The position numbers were made by a program, and so were the translations under genes. A stretch of DNA of 64,000 nucleotides. Origin: Acidobacteriota bacterium. Its GTDB lineage: Bacteria; Acidobacteriota; Thermoanaerobaculia; Multivoradales; J023. Shown here one piece after another: positions 42,499 through 51,162 of this stretch; position 1 is the first letter of the stretch; the number at the start of each line of letters is the position of its first letter. The notes beneath the pieces are model-generated. The model saw nothing but the letters and a program-made list of their open reading frames with translations. It did no database searches and was not told where the DNA came from. The DNA lies in assembly GCA_029263395.1 (NCBI GenBank), contig JAJCXO010000104.1, forward strand, positions 1-64,000, in the 5' to 3' direction.

Positions 42499-43254
42499 AT
42501 GACACACAAATCGATTCAGACCCTCACTTTCCTAGCTCTCGTGTTCTCGTCCAGCGTCCTGAAAGCCACTGAGAAGCCAGCGCAAGCCGTTCCTGACATC
42601 ACACCGCTACCACGCTCTGCGAATCTCGAGATCAAGGCTGCCTCGGTCACTTATATCGAGCACCTCGATCTCCTGGTCTTCGAGCAGAAAGTCCGTGGCG
42701 AGGCTGGCGGCACCGTACCGGCAGCCAAGGGACAGATGGACGGAGCGCCGGTCCTGGGCTACGTCTTCCCCACCACTCTCCAGCCCCAGGATGTCGGTTT
42801 CGGCGCCGTCGAGGGCACCCTCGCCTTGGCACTCACCTCACACCCCGACTTCGACGATACTCCACTGTGGGACGAAAACAGTGATCGCAACTATGCCAAC
42901 GACGGCGTTGTCTTCCACACCCACTGGGTGGTCCTGGTAGCGGACAAGCGAGTGCCGGGCGGGCTCAAAGTGCGGGAGACGGCAGGCGACTCCGAGGCGA
43001 CCCTACCACCAACCAATCCGGGAATGCCGATGTACCTCGACTCCCCCGGCTTTTCTGCGGTACTCCGCGGTGACACTCTGAAGATTTTGGTGCCAGCCCA
43101 GCGGGTGTCGGGCAAGACGTCGTTCCAATTCGACGCTGTCTCCGTCTACATGCAGGTGGCTCAGAGTGGTGACCGCCCGGTGCTCGGGGTTTATGAGGTT
43201 TACGGCGTGTTATCGGGAGACCTGAGTTTGCCCTACTCGGTCGACCGCAAATAG
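42499..43254 (+). CDS. Secreted protein of unknown function, MarR-controlled
   Basis: A 251-residue protein with signal peptide 'IQTLTFLALVFSSSVLKA'. The mature part is beta-rich and acidic. It contains 'YIEHLDLLVFEQKVRGEAGGTVP', 'GYVFPTTLQPQDVGF', 'LALTSHPDFDDTPLWDENSD' and 'VVFHTHWVVLV', whose HTH could bind metal. I do not recognise a family. AGAAAGG precedes the ATG. Two operator-like sites upstream link it to the MarR regulator. Confidence 0.7.
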   Translation: MTHKSIQTLTFLALVFSSSVLKATEKPAQAVPDITPLPRSANLEIKAASVTYIEHLDLLVFEQKVRGEAGGTVPAAKGQMDGAPVLGYVFPTTLQPQDVGFGAVEGTLALALTSHPDFDDTPLWDENSDRNYANDGVVFHTHWVVLVADKRVPGGLKVRETAGDSEATLPPTNPGMPMYLDSPGFSAVLRGDTLKILVPAQRVSGKTSFQFDAVSVYMQVAQSGDRPVLGVYEVYGVLSGDLSLPYSVDRK

Positions 43255-43318
43255 CATCCTCAGGGAGTCGTTAACTGACACAAATCCCTCGAGGCATGAA
43301 TTCGGCTTGCTCGTGGGA

Positions 43319-43510
43319 TCAGAGCTCGAGAACGATCACGCCATCGACGATTGCATAGTCCGCCGATCGTTTGATGTGCATCCCTCGCTCGAGAACGATG
43401 AATCCCCGGGCAAAGCCTTCGATCGCACGCCTTGGCCTCTTTCCAGGGTGAAAACCAGGTGAGTAGCCAGGGTGAGTCGGCACCTGGACGTAGCCCCTCG
43501 ATATATGCAT
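43319..43510 (-). pseudogene. C39-like peptidase, C-terminal remnant of a second copy
   Basis: The minus frame ends 'ERGMHIKRSADYAIVDGVIVLEL', nearly the same as the C-terminus of the peptidase at 22204 ('GRGMHIKRSADYALVDGVIRLEI'). The upstream codons (Pro/Gly/Arg-rich) do not match the catalytic domain. Only the tail survives, 21 kb from the intact gene. Confidence 0.75.
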
Positions 43511-43540
43511 ACTCAGCTATACATCTATTGGAGGATCTAC

Positions 43541-44320
43541 ATGATTGAGCCTTTGCGCCCCCTGATCCGTGTTCTACGACTCCCAACCATTTACCTCTTG
43601 ATGGGTCTCGGTTGCCTTTTCCTGACCGAAACCCTGCTCGCCCACGGCACCATGGTCACGCCGGCCAGCCGGATCTACAAATGCCGTTTCGAAGACAATC
43701 CCGAAAACCCGCAAGACCCCGCTTGTGCCGCGGCTGTTGCCTTTGCCGGCAGCCCTCAGTTTCTCTACGATTGGAATGGGGTTCGCCAAGGGGACGCTAA
43801 CGGACAACACCAGGTTGTGGTTCCGGACGGTGAGCTGTGTAGCGGCGGCGGCTCGGAGTACGCTGGGCTCGATCTGCTGCGCGACGACTGGCGCACCACC
43901 ACGATCAGCCCACGGAGTGATGGCACCTTCGAGTTTGTCTACCTGGCCTCAGCTCCCCACTCGACCCAGGACATGTTGTTCTACATCACACCAGAAGGGT
44001 GGGATCCGCTCCAGCCGGTGACTTGGGAATCCCTTGATTCGATCGATGAGCCAGGCAATCCCAACGACCCGGTGGATCCGTTCTGCCACCTGACTACCGC
44101 CAACCTGGAACCCCTCGACGGTGGCGGCCAGGGATATCGCATGGTGTGTCCGCTGCCGGCTCGCAGCGGACGCCATTCCATTTTCCACGTCTGGCAGCGC
44201 GACGATAGCCCGGAAGCGTTTTACGCCTGTATCGACGTCGAGATGGGGGGTAGCAGCCTGATCTTCGACAGCGGCTTCGAAACCGGCGACACCTCAGAGT
44301 GGTCGTTGGCTGGCCCTTGA
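43541..44320 (+). CDS. AA10-type lytic polysaccharide monooxygenase
   Basis: A 259-residue secreted enzyme. The signal peptide ends '..TETLLA' so the mature chain begins at H35 ('HGTMVTPASRIYKC'), the first His of the copper brace. The second His is in 'ASAPHSTQDMLFYITPEGWDP'. 'GRHSIFHVWQRDDSPEAFYACIDV' supplies the axial Phe/Tyr region. These are the AA10 hallmarks. It oxidises chitin or cellulose. The C-terminus 'IFDSGFETGDTSEWSLAGP' is a tail seen on exported Acidobacteriota proteins. ATG 43541 follows GGAGGATCTAC. Confidence 0.88.
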   Translation: MIEPLRPLIRVLRLPTIYLLMGLGCLFLTETLLAHGTMVTPASRIYKCRFEDNPENPQDPACAAAVAFAGSPQFLYDWNGVRQGDANGQHQVVVPDGELCSGGGSEYAGLDLLRDDWRTTTISPRSDGTFEFVYLASAPHSTQDMLFYITPEGWDPLQPVTWESLDSIDEPGNPNDPVDPFCHLTTANLEPLDGGGQGYRMVCPLPARSGRHSIFHVWQRDDSPEAFYACIDVEMGGSSLIFDSGFETGDTSEWSLAGP

Positions 44321-44331
44321 ACGATTCTTGA

Positions 44332-46155
44332 TCAGAGGGTCTTCATGTATTCGACGAGAGCCCATTTTTCGTCGTCAGCGAGGTCGACTCCGTATTCGTG
44401 ACCACTGTTGTTGTTGCCGGCAGTTTCGCTGCGGAACATCCAGGCGCCTTCGCCTTGGCCCTCGACGTCGAGGCCCACTTTCTCGGGATCGAGCTCGCGA
44501 CCAACCGGAAAGGCTACGGGTCGTGCGGACGCCGGTTGCAGCAGGTCCCACAAGGTCGGGACGGAGCCGTTGTGAAGGTAGGGCGGGCTGGCCCAAATAC
44601 CGCTGAGCTGGCGGGTGTGGTAGGCGCGGGTGATGCGCCAGGTGGGATCCGCGCTGCGTTCGATGGGGGCGAGCTCTTCAGCGGTGACGCCATGCGCCTC
44701 GAGACTCTGCTGTGCCACGGTGCCACCGAGCTCAATGAGGAGTTGAGCATAGGATTTGCCGTCTTGTTCGAGCTCGGCAAAGTTGACCGCCCGCAATGGG
44801 TCGGTACCAATCTCGTCGACCGGCGTCAGCGTTTCTTCCCGATGACAGGCCAGGCAATGTTGCGCGTAGAGCTCTTCACCCTGACTAGCCTGCGCTGAGT
44901 CGATCGCGCCGAGGACGTCGGCTGGCCAGGCCGGAGCTTTCAGGCTGTGGGCAGTGCTCTCGAGGGCGATCACGTTGTGCGGCAGCACGGTGGTGTGTTG
45001 AGTCTTGGGGTCGTAGTCGGCGCCGAGGGCAATCGCTTGAGCATAATCCCGCCCCATCACGGCGGATGAGTTGCCATCCCAATGGACCCAATGAAAGCTG
45101 GCATATTCGAATAGGTGAGGGATGCTGACCGGGGCGTTCATCGCGGTCAGATTGTCGTGTTGGACGAGGAGATCCCAAATCGAATCGAAAGAATCAGCCC
45201 GGCCCGGGCCGCCCGGAGTTTCACTTTGGAACGCCTTGGCGAGGGTGACCAGGCGCTCGGCGCGGCGCCGGATGAAAGCCAGGTCGTCGTGTAGCTTGGG
45301 GAGGGCCTCGCGCAGATGCTGCCACGCGGTCTCATCTCTGGACTCGGAACCGCCGGTGGTGACCCCATCGAGTCCGGTCGCCGCCTGCGCCAAGTGACTC
45401 TGTCGGGTCTCCGGGGAGTCGGCGTGATAGGCATCGTGCAGGCTGGATTCGAGATGCGCACGGGCGGCACCCAGGGGGTGATCGTCTGTTGCCGCGGCGG
45501 CCTTGGTGAATAGATCGTGAGCCGCCGGATGCATCTCGAAGACTTCTTGCTCCTGAGCAAGCTGACGCTCCCATTGCATCAAGGTACTCACGAATTGCAA
45601 AGTCCGCCGCGGCGATTTCAAGGTCTCAGCCAGGTCGCCTTCGAGACCGGCGAGGAGAGCCTCGAAGTCGAGCATGTTGGGCGCGCCGTCGATGGTCAAG
45701 GCGGTATCTTGGTAAGTGAACTGCCCGGAATGGCAGGCGGCACAACTGACGCCGACCAACACCGACTGCGTCGGTGCGCCCGCCACGGGTGCAGCAGAAA
45801 AACCGATTGGTAGCCCGTAGGTATTGGACGGACCGGCCACAAATCCAAAACGCGGCAAGATCTCGATAAAGGGCCGGCCGGTGACCGAATCTTCCAAGGC
45901 GTGGAAGAAGCTCAGAGGGATGAAACCGCTACCCTCGTCATGATGATGCCAGAGAGCCTGTTCTTGTTCGCTGAAGCCAACGTCGAGACGCAGGGTTTTT
46001 GTGGCGTTCGACTCGAGGGTCGGCACCAACTTGGCTGGCTGGGTTGCCGTTTCCTGGGTGGTCGTTTGTGAGTCTGGGCTTTCTTGACCGCACCCCGAAA
46101 GAACCGCCACGAGGCTGAGGGTCAGAATCAGTGCCAGAAGGTTGTGTTGTTTCAT
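44332..46155 (-). CDS. Di-haem cytochrome c lipoprotein
   Basis: A 607-residue lipoprotein: signal peptide with lipobox 'LSGC' near residue 20. Haem motifs CAACH and CLACH lie in the first third and toward the C-terminus, followed by 'GIWASPPYLHNGSVPTLWDLL', typical of the cytochrome c peroxidase/MauG-related di-haem family. A helical insert lies between the haems. The start at 46155 opens the lipoprotein signal; a longer frame upstream is not meaningful. It lies 67 bp after a similar cytochrome gene on the same strand. Substrate unknown. Confidence 0.8.
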   Translation of the reverse strand: MKQHNLLALILTLSLVAVLSGCGQESPDSQTTTQETATQPAKLVPTLESNATKTLRLDVGFSEQEQALWHHHDEGSGFIPLSFFHALEDSVTGRPFIEILPRFGFVAGPSNTYGLPIGFSAAPVAGAPTQSVLVGVSCAACHSGQFTYQDTALTIDGAPNMLDFEALLAGLEGDLAETLKSPRRTLQFVSTLMQWERQLAQEQEVFEMHPAAHDLFTKAAAATDDHPLGAARAHLESSLHDAYHADSPETRQSHLAQAATGLDGVTTGGSESRDETAWQHLREALPKLHDDLAFIRRRAERLVTLAKAFQSETPGGPGRADSFDSIWDLLVQHDNLTAMNAPVSIPHLFEYASFHWVHWDGNSSAVMGRDYAQAIALGADYDPKTQHTTVLPHNVIALESTAHSLKAPAWPADVLGAIDSAQASQGEELYAQHCLACHREETLTPVDEIGTDPLRAVNFAELEQDGKSYAQLLIELGGTVAQQSLEAHGVTAEELAPIERSADPTWRITRAYHTRQLSGIWASPPYLHNGSVPTLWDLLQPASARPVAFPVGRELDPEKVGLDVEGQGEGAWMFRSETAGNNNSGHEYGVDLADDEKWALVEYMKTL

Positions 46156-46222
46156 CGGTTTCCCAGTCGTTCTCGTTGGGTGGATTCTTTCGGTCCGGCG
46201 GCTGCTGCACGTTGGCCGAGGT

Positions 46223-47629
46223 TTAGAGCGTCTTGAGAAATTCGAGTAAATCTCGCTTCTCCTCTTCCGACAGGTCGACGCCGTAAGTATGGCCAACATT
46301 TGAATTGCCGCGGATCGACGTATCGTATTCGCTCGTTCCGGGACCTGCGACGGAAGACTGAAAGCCCATCTTGTCAGGGTTGTAGATTTCGCTGCCACGA
46401 TGGAATATCGCCGGTCGCGCCGCCTCCGGCGACAACAGGTCGACCATGCCAGGCACCGAGCCATTGTGTAGATAGGGTGCCCGCATCCAAGCCCCATCGA
46501 GCGGCACGTTGAGGTAACCGTCGGTACGTCGTAGACCAGGGAAGGCGAACGGTGGCGAGTTGATGCTCTTGAGGCGATCGACAAATGCCTCGCTCCACAT
46601 CTCGAGGAACGCCGGATCGGTACCAACCTCGGTCTGGGCTGTGACTTGCCCAACCCGGTCGCCATCGAAAGCGTGGCAGGATGCACAGTGGGTTTCGTAC
46701 GTCACCTGGCCACGGGCAGCAGTCTCAGCGTCGATCGCGAAGGGGAACGTGGCTGACGGCAGGTTGTAGAGGTATGCAGTGACTCGGTCGAAACTCTCTT
46801 CGAGGAAGCCGGAGGGTCCCTGGTTCAGGGGGTACACTGACATCAGATCGTCTTCGCGCAGGCTGTTGCCGCTGCCGTTCCAATGGAGGTATTGGCCTTC
46901 GCGGGCCCCCTGGTCCCAGAGTGGTGGATAGTCGGACGTGCCGACGGTACCATCGTCAGCCAGGCCGAGGACGCTGATCTTGAATAGGTTGAAGGCGTCA
47001 AAGCGACCGTGCCCGGCGGTCGGTCGGGTGTTCATCCAGGCCGCCCCTTGCTGCTGCTGGCGCAACGTTTTGCCCACCGTCGGCAACAGCACATAACGAT
47101 AGACCAAGCGTTCACTCCAGCTGAGGTCAAAACGTGCCTCGATTGCTGGCAGCAGCACGTCCGAGCGGAAGCGAGGATCGTTGGCGGCAGCAAAGACGAA
47201 GGTGTTGAAGGCTTGGAAGTCCAACGCGCCGGCTGGTGCACCGGGCACAATCACCGGTTCAGCGGTTGCCGAGGTGCGGTAGCGACCGGTGTGGCAGAGG
47301 GCACAGTTTGGGCTCAATGCTGGGAAGCCCACCGTCTGTTTGGCAAAACCGATCGGGTAGCCACGCCCTTCGTCGATCATGCCGAAAACTTCCCAGCCAC
47401 CTGACGTGGGTAATAGGTCAGGAAAAACTTCGGGCATTACCGTCCAGAGGTAATACGGGAAGCCTGGTTTAAGACCAAGCGCGCCGTATTTGAAGTGGGT
47501 CTCCGGATCGTCGAAGATTGCTGGCGGTCCCTTGCGCGCCAGGTGGTACCAGAGGCCCGAGCCGATCACGCTAAGTGCTAGCACAAGCCCCACCCCGGTC
47601 GCCGTGAGCACCTTCCGTCGTCGACTCAT
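46223..47629 (-). CDS. Di-haem cytochrome c, membrane-anchored
   Basis: A 468-residue protein. An N-terminal anchor 'VLTATGVGLVLALSVIGSGLWYHL' is followed by haem motifs CALCH and CASCH and 'GAWMRAPYLHNGSVPGMVDLL'. It is a diverged paralogue of the next gene: both end in 'GNxNxGHxYGVDL..EEK..L.E..KTL'. The ATG at 47629 (MSRRRK) fits the basic start of a signal anchor. The pair probably carries electrons or oxidises a substrate in the periplasm, linked by position to the two membrane cyclase-like proteins upstream. Confidence 0.8.
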   Translation of the reverse strand: MSRRRKVLTATGVGLVLALSVIGSGLWYHLARKGPPAIFDDPETHFKYGALGLKPGFPYYLWTVMPEVFPDLLPTSGGWEVFGMIDEGRGYPIGFAKQTVGFPALSPNCALCHTGRYRTSATAEPVIVPGAPAGALDFQAFNTFVFAAANDPRFRSDVLLPAIEARFDLSWSERLVYRYVLLPTVGKTLRQQQQGAAWMNTRPTAGHGRFDAFNLFKISVLGLADDGTVGTSDYPPLWDQGAREGQYLHWNGSGNSLREDDLMSVYPLNQGPSGFLEESFDRVTAYLYNLPSATFPFAIDAETAARGQVTYETHCASCHAFDGDRVGQVTAQTEVGTDPAFLEMWSEAFVDRLKSINSPPFAFPGLRRTDGYLNVPLDGAWMRAPYLHNGSVPGMVDLLSPEAARPAIFHRGSEIYNPDKMGFQSSVAGPGTSEYDTSIRGNSNVGHTYGVDLSEEEKRDLLEFLKTL

Positions 47630-47672
47630 CACAAGGTGCTCCACGGTGTGCCTGTCTTCAAGGCTTCGTTCT

Positions 47673-48332
47673 TCACAGGCGCTTCCAAAGCTGGACGCCA
47701 TCCCGCCGCGCCACGAAACAATAGAGACCAACGTAGACCACATTCAGCAGTATGGTGAATAGGTAGTAGGCGGTGATCCAAGTGGGTGGGACGTCCACTT
47801 GCCCTTGCTGTTGGGCAAATTGGGTAGGCAAGTAGCCGGCAGCATCGCCGATCAAAATGGCCAGCGCGATGTATAGCGACTGCCCTTTGACGCTGTTGCG
47901 ACGCAGCAGCATGGCGATCAACATACCGGAGTAGAACGGGGTGTTGATGGCCGCAAACAGCCCGCCGTAGGTATCTCCGAAGGCAGTCACGAAGGTGTAG
48001 ACCCCGACCAGGGACATTGCCAGACTAGCGGTGAGGAAGGTCAGGAAGTACTGCTTCAGGATCGGCCAATCGAAGTCGTCCCGCCCGAATCGAAAGAGGG
48101 TATAAACCACCCCGATATCGAAGACTAGAAAAAAACCATTGGCCACTCGGTAGGTCATCTCAATCTCGGTCAGAAAGGTGAAGATGAACTCCCAAGAAAC
48201 ATTCAGGCAGAGGGCAATCATCGGAAAGCCGTAGCTCTTGTCTAGGAACCCACGCCGAATCATCAGCACATAGGCGATCACCCAACACAGGGTCAGGATC
48301 AAGCTCGACTGATTGTGAAACTGTTCAACCAT
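47673..48332 (-). CDS. PaxB/Pyr4-like membrane terpene cyclase homologue (2)
   Basis: A 219-residue protein with seven hydrophobic segments. 'AYVLMIRRGFLDKSYGFPMIALCLNVSWEFIFTF', 'DIGVVYTLFRFGRDDF', 'RRNSVKGQSLYIA' and 'VYVGLYCFVARRDG' match in order the pattern I recall for fungal PaxB/Pyr4 transmembrane cyclases. The Glu of SWEF (E48) is in the position of the essential Glu. The later essential Asp appears to be Asn. I start at ATG 48332 because GGAGG lies 5 bases before it. It could also be a transporter-like protein of unknown role. Confidence 0.6.
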   Translation of the reverse strand: MVEQFHNQSSLILTLCWVIAYVLMIRRGFLDKSYGFPMIALCLNVSWEFIFTFLTEIEMTYRVANGFFLVFDIGVVYTLFRFGRDDFDWPILKQYFLTFLTASLAMSLVGVYTFVTAFGDTYGGLFAAINTPFYSGMLIAMLLRRNSVKGQSLYIALAILIGDAAGYLPTQFAQQQGQVDVPPTWITAYYLFTILLNVVYVGLYCFVARRDGVQLWKRL

Positions 48333-48344
48333 AGTTTCCTCCAC

Positions 48345-48436
48345 CCTTGGTTTACCGGATCTGCTCGATCAAAGTCTGCCGTTAGATCACAGTCTGCCGT
48401 TAGATCACAGTCTGCTCGATCAAAGTCTGCGCTCGA
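48345..48436. repeat. Short tandem repeat between the cyclase-like genes
   Basis: AGTCTGC-ended units of 15-18 bp (two CGTTAGATCACAGTCTGC flanked by TCGATCAAAGTCTGC) fill the gap between the paralogous genes. Confidence 0.65.
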
Positions 48437-49102
48437 TTAGAGCCGCCGGAACGGGTCGATGCCGTCCCGGCGAGCCACCTGCAGGAACAGCAGGATGTAC
48501 AAAATGTTCGCGGCCACGATCAGAACATTGACGGTATGCACCCAAGGCACCGAGATGTTCGGCTCGACGGTTTGTTTGGCGATCAGGTTCATCACCCAAC
48601 CGCAAATATCGCCCAATAGCACGAAGAGACCAATGTAGAGCGATTGGCCACGGACGCTGTCACGGCGCAGAATCATTCCGACCATCAGCACACTGAGCAG
48701 CAGAGTGGTGAAGGTGGCGCTGATGCCGCCGTAACTATCGTCAAAGCTGAATGAAAACTGGCGTACCAGGAAAAATCCGCCGATCAACGTCGCAACGGTC
48801 AAAGGCCGGAAGTAACGCTTGGTGAGGCGTGATTCGAAGTCCTCTGGACCGTAGCGTAGGCACGTCCACAACACCCCGAGGTCCACCGCGAGGTAAAGAC
48901 CGTAACCGATGCGGTTGGCCAACTGGGCACCAGAGAACAGCGAGTAGAAGACTTCCCAGGCGATGTTGAGGCACAACGCGACCATCGGCATGCCGTAACT
49001 GCGATCCTTTAACCCGCGCCGGATCATCAGCCCATAGGCGATGAGCCAGAACACCAGCCCACCGAGAGCCCAGAGATTCTGCGCAAGAGGAGAAAAGGTC
49101 AT
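48437..49102 (-). CDS. PaxB/Pyr4-like membrane terpene cyclase homologue (1)
   Basis: A 221-residue paralogue of the next gene, with the same blocks: 'AYGLMIRRGLKDRSYGMPMVALCLNIAWEVFYSLF', 'DLGVLWTCLRYGPEDF', 'RRDSVRGQSLYIGLFVLLGD' and 'LLFLQVARRDGIDPF'. E50 is the conserved Glu; Asn replaces the C-terminal Asp here too. Seven membrane segments. It is the first gene of the minus-strand cluster with the two cytochromes. If a cyclase, it would act on a membrane-bound prenylated substrate. Confidence 0.6.
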   Translation of the reverse strand: MTFSPLAQNLWALGGLVFWLIAYGLMIRRGLKDRSYGMPMVALCLNIAWEVFYSLFSGAQLANRIGYGLYLAVDLGVLWTCLRYGPEDFESRLTKRYFRPLTVATLIGGFFLVRQFSFSFDDSYGGISATFTTLLLSVLMVGMILRRDSVRGQSLYIGLFVLLGDICGWVMNLIAKQTVEPNISVPWVHTVNVLIVAANILYILLFLQVARRDGIDPFRRL

Positions 49103-49539
49103 CGATCTGCCGCCCTTTCCTAGTCTGTTGTCGTGGAGACCACCCAGACTCTCTCGGAGGAGGGCCGCGAAGTCAAGAGGTGCTGGTTGAGAACCGCAGG
49201 GCTAGCAGGTCGAGCTGCCCACAGAGCGAAGAAATTGGGTTCCGTGTCCTGAACTCCGCTCTGTGATGAGTATGCACCTCAAAACCGCCAGCGGAATATA
49301 GAAAAAGACACCTAGATAAATGTTTACAATAGTGGCACTGGCGCACATCTCAGAAACTCTCACAACGCCACAATAGAGCCGAATTACCCACCCAATAAAC
49401 ACCGTCATGCAAAACGACATGCAGCGAATTTCACTACGAAATAAACTAATATTTCCACAGTCTGCAGTAGAAACTATTTTCCGACTTGATACACTGAAAA
49501 ACCTTTCGATCTCGAACGGCAGGTCATTGGCGAAGAGCT
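49103..49539. other. A/T-rich divergent intergenic region
   Basis: About 440 bp, clearly richer in A and T at 49260-49510 than its surroundings. It separates the divergent cyclase/cytochrome and LOV-rhodopsin operons, so promoters for both should be here. I saw no consensus boxes strong enough to call. Confidence 0.5.
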
Positions 49540-51162
49540 GTGACAAAGGCCGAGCCTCGTCTATCAGCACCCAACATCGTGAACACTCATCAACTAATAC
49601 ATCTTCTAGCACCAATTTTCGAAGAGCTAGACGACGGGATCTCAGTTGCAGACGCGCGCCAACCGGACCTGCCGTTGAGTTACGTCAACGCCGCCTTTCT
49701 AAGAATGTCCGGCTACCGTTCGACAGAAGTGCTGGGTCGAAACTGTCGTTTCCTCCAAAGGCCTGAGACCGACTCCGGCTCGGTCGACAAGTTCCGTAGC
49801 GCTCTGTCCCAGAAAACCCCTTGCCAGGTGGTGCTACGAAACTATCGCAAGGACGGCACACCTTTTTGGAACGAGGTCAAGCTGTTCCCACTCCTCGACA
49901 CCTCCGGTTCGGTTGATCTGGTCGTCGGAGTCCAGCGGGACTTGACAGGCCGACCGCGCCACCACAGCGCCAGCGACCCCCTGGATCAGCTAGAAGAGAA
50001 AATGACCCGCGACCAGGCTCGGCTACGGACTATCAAAGAGAACCTCGCACCTATGGAGACAATCCTCGGCGAGGTGCGATTTGGTGTCGTCCTTACCACC
50101 GACGAGAGGGCCATCAGCTTCATCAACCGAACCGCCTGTGAGCTGCTCGGCATCGATCACTCGTTGGCCGTGGGTCGTGACTTTCTGACCCTTTTCGAGG
50201 AGGTCGAAGGGTTACGTCAGATGTTCCGACCAGATCTCGCAAAAAACGAGAACCGGATCGACACGATCCTGCGTCTGCCAGGCGGTCGAGAGCTTTCGGT
50301 CGGCCTTAGTTTCCAGCCGGTCCGGGCTGCCCCCGACCACCCGCCGTACCAACTCATTCTCTTTCGCGAACTCGGCGAGCTCAAGCGAGTGAAGGAGGAG
50401 ATGCGCCAACTCAAACGGCTATCCGCGTTCGGCCAGATGGCAGCCGGCTTCGCCCATCAAGTGCGCAATCCACTCGCCGCGATCCGTTCGATGGCCGATG
50501 GCTTGATTGAGGAGATCGAACCCGGCGATTCGCGACGAGAGTACGCGCAACGTACTGTGGCGCTGGTCGCACGAGTCGAAAAATTGGTGCGCCGATCGTT
50601 GCGATTCTCCCATAGCGAAGGCACCTCACTGCGCCCTGTCGAGCCTGCCACTCTGCTTACAGAGGCCATCACGGTGCTCGAACCGCGGTCGAGCAACACG
50701 GACGCGAAGCCGGTGCTCGAAGCTATCCAGAACCTGCCAGAGGTGATGGTTGATCGCGCTCAGATCGTCGAGATTCTAGTAATCCTGCTGGAGAACGCCA
50801 TCGACGCTGCTCGCGACCCCCAGCGGGTTCGGGTTGCTGGCACCGTCGTGACGGACGAAACTTCGCGCGCTCAGGTCGCCATCGACGTGGTCGACCTCGG
50901 GCCAGGGATGCCCGCTGGCCGCCTGGAGAAGATCTTCGACCCCTTCTTCTCGACCAAACCGCGCGGTACCGGCCTGGGGCTACCGATCGCGCTGCGCTTG
51001 GCCCATGAAAACGGCGCACAGATCCAAGCCAGCTCGTCTCTCGGCGAAGGCAGCACCTTCCGCCTCTTGTTGCCCATTGTTGACGAGGAATTACCTTCGA
51101 GTCGAATCCTGGTCGAGGACGCTCCCAATCTGGGCCGGAGCCGGCCAGCGGGGATCGAATGA
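49540..51162 (+). CDS. LOV-domain histidine kinase
   Basis: A 540-residue cytoplasmic sensor kinase. Residues about 25-135 are a LOV domain with 'GRNCRFLQ' (adduct Cys C69, Q73), N101 and N111 in 'RNYRKDGTPFWNEV' and Q132 in 'GVQRDLT', all the flavin-binding residues. A second PAS (about 172-275), HisKA with phospho-acceptor H306 ('AHQVRNPLAAI'), N box 'LLENAIDAA', 'DLGPGMP' and 'FSTKPRGTGLGL' complete it. It should autophosphorylate in response to blue light. Starts at GTG 49540. Its stop overlaps the response regulator start (ATGA). Confidence 0.93.
   Translation: MTKAEPRLSAPNIVNTHQLIHLLAPIFEELDDGISVADARQPDLPLSYVNAAFLRMSGYRSTEVLGRNCRFLQRPETDSGSVDKFRSALSQKTPCQVVLRNYRKDGTPFWNEVKLFPLLDTSGSVDLVVGVQRDLTGRPRHHSASDPLDQLEEKMTRDQARLRTIKENLAPMETILGEVRFGVVLTTDERAISFINRTACELLGIDHSLAVGRDFLTLFEEVEGLRQMFRPDLAKNENRIDTILRLPGGRELSVGLSFQPVRAAPDHPPYQLILFRELGELKRVKEEMRQLKRLSAFGQMAAGFAHQVRNPLAAIRSMADGLIEEIEPGDSRREYAQRTVALVARVEKLVRRSLRFSHSEGTSLRPVEPATLLTEAITVLEPRSSNTDAKPVLEAIQNLPEVMVDRAQIVEILVILLENAIDAARDPQRVRVAGTVVTDETSRAQVAIDVVDLGPGMPAGRLEKIFDPFFSTKPRGTGLGLPIALRLAHENGAQIQASSSLGEGSTFRLLLPIVDEELPSSRILVEDAPNLGRSRPAGIE

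Noticed and set aside
49202-49615. A 137-codon minus-strand frame upstream of the LOV kinase
   Set aside because: It lies in A/T-rich DNA, has Cys-rich unfamiliar content and overlaps the kinase start. It is probably a chance frame.
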